Shown here: in pieces, positions 27,586 to 34,846 of the stretch | Position numbering within the stretch: position 1 is the stretch's first letter | How the letters are laid out: each line of letters starts with the position of its first letter | From: Sphaeroforma sirkka | Lineage: Eukaryota; Opisthokonta; Ichthyosporea; Ichthyophonida | Direction of reading: 5' to 3' | Length of the DNA stretch: 34,846 nucleotides | Assembly: GCA_001586965.3 (NCBI GenBank) | Contig: LUCW03001635.1 | Span: 1-34,846 of the forward strand | Translations under genes and position numbers: made by a program | Notes under the pieces: generated by a model | Told to the model about the DNA's origin: nothing | Seen by the model: only the letters and a program-made list of their open reading frames with translations | The model's database searches: none

Positions 27586-30500
27586 TTAGACTTGTGCACG
27601 TTGGCGCTTACGTGTCCGTGTCTGCGAAGCTTTTTGTGGTAGGCCGCGATATCGTTGGCATCATCAAAAGCTTCTGCTGTTTCCCACGTTGGTTCGCCTT
27701 CTCGCCATCTCACCAGGTATTCTAATTTCCCCCGTCTCATCATTCGTACGATGTGTGATAATATGGCGAAACTCCACCCCTCCTTCGGTCCATAAGTCTT
27801 CGTTAATTGGTGGGTCTGTGCGTCTATGCACTAAACGGAGGAGTTCCACCCGTACCGGTTTGGTCTTGAATTCTGGTGGGGCGGAACCATCCTTGTTCGC
27901 TAACTCGTAGCGTTGGCCGTGTCTAGCTTTGACTACATATGGTCCAAACAATGGCCGCATAGCCTTCGTTGTTCGGCCTTCTGATCGTACCATGACCACA
28001 TCTCCTTCGTCGAAATGTACCAAGACGTGAGCATGCAGGCGGTCAAATGTCGTCGTAAGCTTGCCTGTATACTTCTTGGTAATGTGGTGGAGGGTCGGCA
28101 ATATAGTGTCCTGTAACTGGTCTAATCGTTGTGCCCAGGTGTCATTCGTCATCGGCTGAGAATCCGGTAACTCGTCCGTGAAATCGGCGAACGGAACATG
28201 GCGGCGGCCAAAGTACACGCTAAACGGTGCACTCTTATGGCGACGGGATATCCGAAGGTTCTGGTATAGCATCGTAAACGGAAGGCGTTCGTCCCATCGA
28301 AGGGAACTGCCTCACAGCATTGTCGAATAGAACGTGTAATCTCCTTGTGACGTCGTTCTGCCGCGCCCAGCACTTGGGGTCGATATGGTGGAGACACCTT
28401 ATGTAGCATCCCCACTTCCTGGACCAGAAGCTCCACTAACTTGTTGGTGAACTCCTTCCCCATGTCTGTTTTGATTTTACGGGGAAACCATGTTCGCCAA
28501 AAAATCTCTATGAGTGTCTGTGTCGTGGTTTCCTTTGTCTTGTCCGGTGTGGCTCGAAGGATAGAATAGCCTGTGGCGATGTCTAAGACGTGAAGAATAT
28601 AATTGTTCTTGCGTCTGGACTCCAGTGGCATCGGGATGTAGTCCACTTGAATATGGTCCCACGGGTAGCGTGCATCGATGCTAATCATCGGGTGGAAACC
28701 TTTACGAAGTGTGTCCTGTCCCAAACATGTGCCACATTGCCGCTTAACTTCTGTGGCTAACTCAAGTGCCCCTGGCCAAACGTGACCGTTCTGACGAAGT
28801 TGTTGGACTGTGTCCGCCGCCCCATGATGTCCTTGTTCGTGTTGCGCTTGCGTGAGTTGCGTACGACGCTGTTTCTCCGCCGGACTCGCTTGTGCAAACG
28901 CCGGTTGACCCTCTGCATCTGCCAGTGCCACTGAGATTTCTCGCGCTGTGTCTAAGCACATGACATATTTTGTATGCTTTGGTTCTGCAAAACCAAGTCG
29001 CTGTGAAAACAGCGGGTCCAGTTTGAATCCATTGGGAGGACCCACCCGTGCTACTACGGTATGACCCCATGGTGTCTTCCCACATGCGTACTTAGCGTAC
29101 TTGAGGAACGTGTGTGGTGTCCGTGGTACCAGCACCGGTTCTGTCTGCAATAACTGCTTGAACAGGTCGAACCATGGTGCTCTTGGTACCCATGGTAGAC
29201 ATACTGTGGCCCGTGCGCCGTCGGCTCGTATCTTGCGTAACATCCTGTGTATCTGTCCCCAAGGCGGGTTCATCCATCCATCGACTATCGACCAGTCGTG
29301 GGCAAACGCTCCTTCCCCATCATCCTTCGTCCAGAACCGAGGAAGCTGAGCGTTGGTTGGGTCCGCAAATACATCTATGTCATTCGGTCCAAAGTGTTGT
29401 TGCGCTTGTTCAAAGTAACTAGGGAATAACTGCCAGCCGTCGGTATACATTATTTCGAGTTCGTCCTGCTCCGCTGTCCCCTCGTGTACTCTACTTACAC
29501 ATGTCCGGGAGCACATTTGACTCTCCTGGTATATGCGATATGGTAAAGTTGAATGGCGCGATGATATGATGCCATCTCTGAAGCATCGGATTAAGCTTGA
29601 GCTGTGTGTTCATATATACAAGGGCCTTGTGGTCCGTGAAGACCGCAAACCGTTGCCCATCCAAGTATTCCCTGAAATGTGTCAGTCCATATACCAATGC
29701 CAGTAACTCCTTCATAGGTGTGGCGTAGTTCTGTTGCGCATGGTTCAGAGTCTTACTAAAGAACATTAAGTAATGTTTCTTACCGTTGACCCATTGGAAT
29801 AGCGCTCCCCTAAACCGTAATCGCTAGCGTCGGTTTCCAAGTTTAGAGGAATGCCGTCGACCGGAAAGTGTAACGCCACAGCATTCACCACTGCGTCTTT
29901 CATTGCCTGCCACGCCTGTGCATGTCTCTCCTCCCAACGATCACCTATCAACTCCTTTGGTTTGAGTTTGCAAAATTCGCGCAAGGGTGCAACCGTGTTC
30001 GCGAAATTAGGCAGATGTTCGTGGAGGTAATTTGCTAAACCCAACGCCGAGGCTATATCTTTGTATCGTTGTGGTGTGGGCCAGTCGATCAGCTTGGCCT
30101 GCTTTTCATGGTCAATGTCAATGCCTTGTGCCGATACTTTCTTCCCTAGGATCATGACTTCGGAGATAGCGAAGTGGCACTTGGCAGGGTTAAGCTTAAA
30201 ACTGTGGTATGTTAAGCGTTGTATCACCTTCTGCACCGTCCTAACGTGTTCGTCATAACCGTCACTGGCGATAACTATGTCATCGATATAGTGGTGAACC
30301 GGTAAGCCATCAAGTATTGTACTCAAGGTACGTTGAAACTGCTGCGTGAGTACATGAAGACCGAACGGTGCTGATGTGAACGAGTACTGATAACGTTCGT
30401 GTGTAAAACTAAATAAGTATTGTGAGTCTGGATGGATGGGCAGCCTGTGGTATGCAGCCGATATGTCCAGCGTCGTGTAGTACTTCTTACTCTTGAGGCG

Positions 30501-31387
30501 AGATATGAGTTCGTTGACCTTGGGGATCAGGAACTGGTCACCAGGAATAAGCGCGTTAACGGCACGCATGTCTAAACACACGCGTACCTTCTTGACGTTG
30601 CCTTCCGCATCGAATGTCGGTACCGCAAGGAGAGGAAGATTAACAGTCGTTGGTGTCGTTCGTTTCGTGATCACCAAATCCGTCAACCACTTCTTCACTT
30701 GTTCATCCACATAGGGGGAGCCATCGATCGGATACGAAGTTACGCGCCGATCGCCGCATCTGCAACGCTTGTTCATGGGTTACTGGGATGGTTACCTCAC
30801 TCCCTTCCAGACGACAGCGCGCGTTGTCGGCAATTTTCGCATTGGCTTCCAAATCCTGTGCCAACCGTTCGCGTACATCGACGGGTTCCGTCGTGTTAGG
30901 TGCCCTGTCGGCGTGGTATGGGTTCGAGGAGCTCTTCTAGTTCTGTGGGGTCTATTGGTGCAAGTGGCGATTGGATACCGCCTATGTATAGGCCCAAGCC
31001 TTTCAACATATCTTGCCCCACTATAACATCTATACCCGTCGGCAAGTTCATCAATTCTAATGAACCGTCGATAATTCTGGTACCGTACCTTATAGGTACC
31101 ACTTCCGTCGTCCCCAGTCGAGGAGTTCGCACCGCCTTGTCAGCTAAATATATAAATGACCCAGGTGGTGCCGGAGTTATTGGTCGGCCAAGGAGGTCTG
31201 CGGATGTCTGTGAGATACAACTTCTATTTGCTCCCGTGTCTATCAAGGCTTTGAACGTACGTCCGTTGATTTGTACTTGAATATAGACTCGGTTGTCTGA
31301 CGTCAGCAATGGGTCTTGTATTGCCATCACTGCTCCAATCGTGGTAACAAATATGAAGCTCCTATCCGACTCAGACACCCTCACCTC
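27586..31387 (-). pseudogene. B2 pol, frameshifted
   Basis: Second copy of the B polyprotein, with the same domains as B1: retropepsin with DTG, reverse transcriptase with YIDD, RNase H, methyltransferase-like NPPW (codons at about 29259-29270), integrase and chromodomain. B2-specific breaks are an extra G near 30900, an extra C in a run near 30713, a T insertion with compensating C loss near 28480-28505, a missing C near 28308 and an extra G near 27730. It shares with B1 the short G-run in RNase H (C-run at 29817-29820). It reads through the 29100 region where B1 is broken, so B2 shows the intact order RNase H, methyltransferase-like, integrase. TAA stop at 27586-27588. Confidence 0.92.
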
Positions 31388-33633
31388 TCATGCATGATCG
31401 GCTACCGACTCCCACATGTCATAGGTGTGGTTTGGTGGTGACGTCATGTGCTCGAAGTCTTCGTAAAGGATCGTGTTGATATGAATCTCTGTAGCTTCCG
31501 ATGGTGGAGCCAAGTCTTCGTCCTGTGTAATCGCATTCACCTGTACTTGAGGCGTCGGACGTATTGTAACTACGTCTCTAGTCTGGGATGTATTCTGCCC
31601 CTGTCCTGCGGTTGACGTTGTGGACGGTCTGTGTACCGATTGTACGTCCCTCAAAGGACGGTTGTTGTCGTATAGCCTTGCCCGACCCTCTGCGCTCACC
31701 GCTTGCGACGCCCTGAAATGGTGACACCGTGGGATGTGCCTACCACCTGGTGGCGCCTGTGCCTGGCACCCCGCACAAGTCGTTGGTACCGTAGGTTGGG
31801 GCCGTTGAGTCAATTCTGCGTTTGTCGTCTACTCGTCTGTAGGTTGGGGCGGCTATTGGTGTGGTCGCGACTTCCATTGGTCGTCGGGCCCTCGCGGTTG
31901 TTGCGACCCTGGAAACGTGCTGCCGTACGTTGCTGTGCATCCTGAATGTCAGGGCTCAACAGCTGTATAAGCTCGTGTGTCTCCATCAGTTGCACCATTT
32001 GGGATGCAACTGTAGAGTACGTTCATACGTACGGCCGTTGAGAGCTTCTTCTAACAGTTGTACAATGCAGTGGTTCACTAAATTCTGTTGGAAGTCGGCA
32101 TCTGTCTGGCACCGTTCACGTGCCCTCCTGTGGTTCTCCATGAGCTGTGTCATTTGTTCCATAAGAGGAGTGTGCATGTTCCGACTTTGGCCCTTGGCTA
32201 ACTTGCGAAACGCGGGATCGACAGTGGCTTGTGTTTCGTGCGAACAGATCTGTTCGATCTGTAGTTGAGGTGTGCATGTCTTCAACCGTTCAGAGTTGTC
32301 GCGGATGTAGTCCAGCGTTGACTTTTCCGCCTTGAAGTAAGATAGTACCTTATGAAACCATGTAAGGTTCCAAGTCTCGTCCAGCCCTGCGATTTGTGCG
32401 TTCTTGAACGCCTCGAGGAGAGCCCCTCTTGTGTCCCGTTCCATGATATCATGTAGGTAGTATCTGTTCGACGGCCAATCAGGCCACGTATTTGGTGAAG
32501 GTACGGGACGCTTCTCTACCGGTCGGGACTCTAATGTAGCTCGAAGTGTCTCAATCACGCCCCGAAGAGCTTCAGCTCGAGCCGTGTTATTCTCCTCGAT
32601 TGCTTGGCATAGCTCGTCACTTAACTGTAGTATCCGTGCGTGTAGCGCCTGTCGCCTTTTCTCGATACTAGCCGGTGTGGGCGGAGGCACTGTTGTCTCC
32701 TTCTCTTGTCGTTTATGTGTCTGTACATATTCACTGGGCGCTTCTTTCTCGCCCCACTGACGTTGCTGTTGTTGGCGCAGGTTCGTACTTAATCGGTCCT
32801 GTCTATTCTTCACCGCCTGCTTACCTTGAGGATTCTGTCTGGCTAATACTTGTTCATGTGCGAACTCTTGAAAAGTTGGTGTGTTCTCACTGGCAGACAG
32901 AGTATCATCCTCCTCGGTTGAACTGTCCTCTGACCCTGGTGATTTGTACCCAAGTCCATAAAACGGACGCTCACAGCCTTGAATTCGGAAGGTAGGGGTT
33001 GTCTTCGTCCTCTGGTACTGCCTGTACCCGTTCGTGTGCGTCAGAAGAACTCTCCTTAGCGGCCGGCCCTATTGTAGTTCGTCCGGCGTTTATGCGCTGT
33101 AACCTCTGTTCGTATTTTTCAAAGAGAGACTGCTGTTGTGTCATCAGCTCCGTGAGTTTCTGAGCTGACGATTGTTCCCGTGCCGTTTCCTTGTTGTTGG
33201 TACGGTTCCGGTGACGCTTCCGCTTGTTAGGTGGGAGGCGTGGTGGGTCATTACTGGGAAATAAGGCCCCTGGAGTATCCAGAGACGAACGAGGGGACAG
33301 CCCTTCACTGGCTACCTGTTCACCAATAAAAGTCTGACTACTGTCCGCACGCAGGTTGGGTACTTCCTTGGTCTCACCCTCGAATATGACATCCTCGTCA
33401 GATTGTGCAGGTCCATTTTGTTTGCTGTTGGTGGCTGCTTGTCGTCCGCGGAAATAATATGTGGAGCCCCAAGATGTGTCTGTTGTTGCCCCTCCAGTGC
33501 CTGACCTGAGTGCGGAGCGGAGCGTTCCGTATGGGACTGACGACGTTTAGTTCCACGTCGGTCGATATCATCTTCCTTGCGGCGCTCAGGATTCAAGAGT
33601 TGCTGTCTACGACTTTGGCGGGGGGTAGGACAT
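31388..33633 (-). pseudogene. B2 gag, fuller N-terminus, frameshifted
   Basis: Carries the N-terminal part missing from B1. A likely start ATG is at 33631-33633 (minus strand, ACCATGT context). Then follow an Arg/Lys/Gln-rich segment, an acidic stretch (SDEDVIFEGE), a nuclear-localisation-like basic cluster (NKRKRHRNR) and a coiled-coil-like helix (about 33060-33180). The part shared with B1 (capsid, zinc-knuckle) follows. Breaks: a six-C run just after the ATG, a change near 33420, an extra C near 32993, a TG insertion near 31990 and a missing G near 31812. TGA 31388-31390 ends gag in the same phase as pol, as in B1. Confidence 0.82.
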
Positions 33634-34846
33634 GGTTGGTGAGTTGTTTGTCAATGGAGAACCAGAAATGTGTGCGAATGAACTGATAGAGTACTGAATA
33701 TAAATATCCATTTTCTATTAAATTTCATCCTTCAAACACATAACGTCTCGACATCGATCTCCGAGGAACTCGTGGGTTCCCTCGTGACTGTTTTATTTCC
33801 TACACTAACATAAGTAGTGTGGATAGTCTATATACTCTAACACTACCAGCTGTCTTACTCTTCATCCCACAATAACATATGGTTGAGTGCCTCATTAGTC
33901 GGAGCCACTTCTTGTTCTACTCCTCGCCAGCTCTTACTCCGGCCTAATGACGGCCTATTCGCAGGACCCTGTTGGGAACTTCCCTCATCGCTCCTCTTTT
34001 ACTCTCTTCTTACTCGTGATGTCCTTGTCATGTGCTGTTGCGGTTGTTGGAATATGCTTTTGATCTAAGAACGATTGCTCGTTATTGCACTCTAAACTAA
34101 GCTGCCGTCAACCACACCTTCTGTGCATACTGTTGATCCTCTCCGTTGACCTGATTTATCTGGAAGTTCTAGTGATTTGAGTGTGTTCGCATATCATTTC
34201 CACAATTTAACCTTGTATTTACTTGCATCGTTCGTGTTATGTGCGCCCCCACACCTTATATGCTCCTAATAACTCACAGGTGCTTACTTGTGTCTCTGTA
34301 TGCTTCCTAATATCCCATTCTGAAAACTTTTGTAAAAATAATCTAGTATGCCGCTGATTCTTTTGCGTCATCGTACTAACCGAGTCGGTACAACTAACCA
34401 TGTACATCTCCCATCTCTATTACCCTACTGTGGATCCTAAAGAACTTTCTTCTAACAACTTCTTAAATACAATTTAAGCTCATTAGCTTGCAATCTGATT
34501 TGTACTTGTCTCACACTGAAAACAACCTTCCTACCTGTACTCACACATGACTACTTATCTGTGGATTCTGACTGATTGTCTGATTTCGTCATTTGATCGT
34601 CGTGAGACTTTCCTTGTTGACCCTGGTTAATGTTCTGCTTGATTGGAATGTTCGCTCTTCGGGTTCACTCGTATTAGTAGATTCTTTCTTCATCCTCGTC
34701 GTCCACACGTCGTTAATCCAATCTAAATCGTTCAATTCAATCTAAACCGTTCGGATAATCTAAATCGTTCAATTTGATGCGACGTTCTCTGTTCGCATTG
34801 TCTTTCAATTGTTATACTTATAACAAAAAAATATGTGCCAGCTACT
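33634..34846 (-). other. B2 5' leader, truncated by the window end
   Basis: Untranslated leader of B2. The part 34230-34846 matches B1 4270-4882; the rest, with the start of gag, falls in the 1153 bp that B1 lost (33077-34229). About 70 bp of leader and the 5' LTR are outside the window. No other gene is seen in it. Confidence 0.75.

Noticed and set aside
26983..27642. 219-codon Leu/Glu/Tyr repeat protein
   Set aside because: It is a reading of the B2 tandem array on the strand opposite the element; the 27-bp unit length keeps the frame open by arithmetic.

Overview
This window is eukaryotic nuclear DNA that is almost entirely retrotransposon. The evidence is Ty3/gypsy-type gag-pol reading frames with the domain order protease, reverse transcriptase, RNase H, integrase, long terminal repeats with polypurine tracts, a LINE endonuclease fragment, (CA)n/(TA)n microsatellites and several dispersed repeats. 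No housekeeping gene, rRNA or tRNA was recognised, so the host cannot be named. Early-diverging fungi or another protist lineage would fit, but that is a guess.

Layout. (1) 1-1487: two oppositely oriented copies of a dispersed repeat (called D) around a small unassigned ORF. (2) 1569-3954: a decayed gag plus N-terminal protease of an element of 'family A', cut off by the next element. (3) 3955-11592: 'B1', a full Ty3/gypsy element with 245/247-bp LTRs, gag, pol with a C-terminal chromodomain, and long tandem-repeat arrays before its 3' LTR. (4) 11593-13436: 5' half of a LINE-like element on the minus strand. (5) 13437-16810: mostly non-coding, with degenerate ~160-200-bp tandem repeats, a possible minus-strand coding relic, a microsatellite and another relic. 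(6) ~16811-17417: third D copy, with an unassigned segment up to 17747. (7) 17748-25922: 'C', a second complete element with 758-bp LTRs, the least damaged of the set. (8) 25923-26215: C-terminal pol fragment of an A/C-like element. (9) 26216-34846: 'B2', a second B copy on the minus strand, running off the window before its 5' LTR.

How the parts work together. In each family gag makes the particle. Pol supplies protease, reverse transcriptase, RNase H and integrase, and the chromodomain-like tails probably target integration. Three features set these elements apart. First, gag and pol lie in the same frame, separated by one UGA, in B and C and by alignment in A. Second, B and C both carry a Dam/DIRS-type methyltransferase-like module with an NPPW motif between RNase H and integrase. 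Third, no tRNA-type primer site follows the 5' LTRs; in B a 21-nt stretch just inside the element is complementary at 19 of 21 positions to its own LTR, which suggests self-priming.

Condition. The B1 LTRs differ only by two one-base G-run length changes, yet its coding regions carry many one-base indels, mostly in homopolymers. Either these copies were mobilised in trans or the assembly has homopolymer errors. C has about 2% LTR divergence, by eye, without indels. No element shows a matching target-site duplication.
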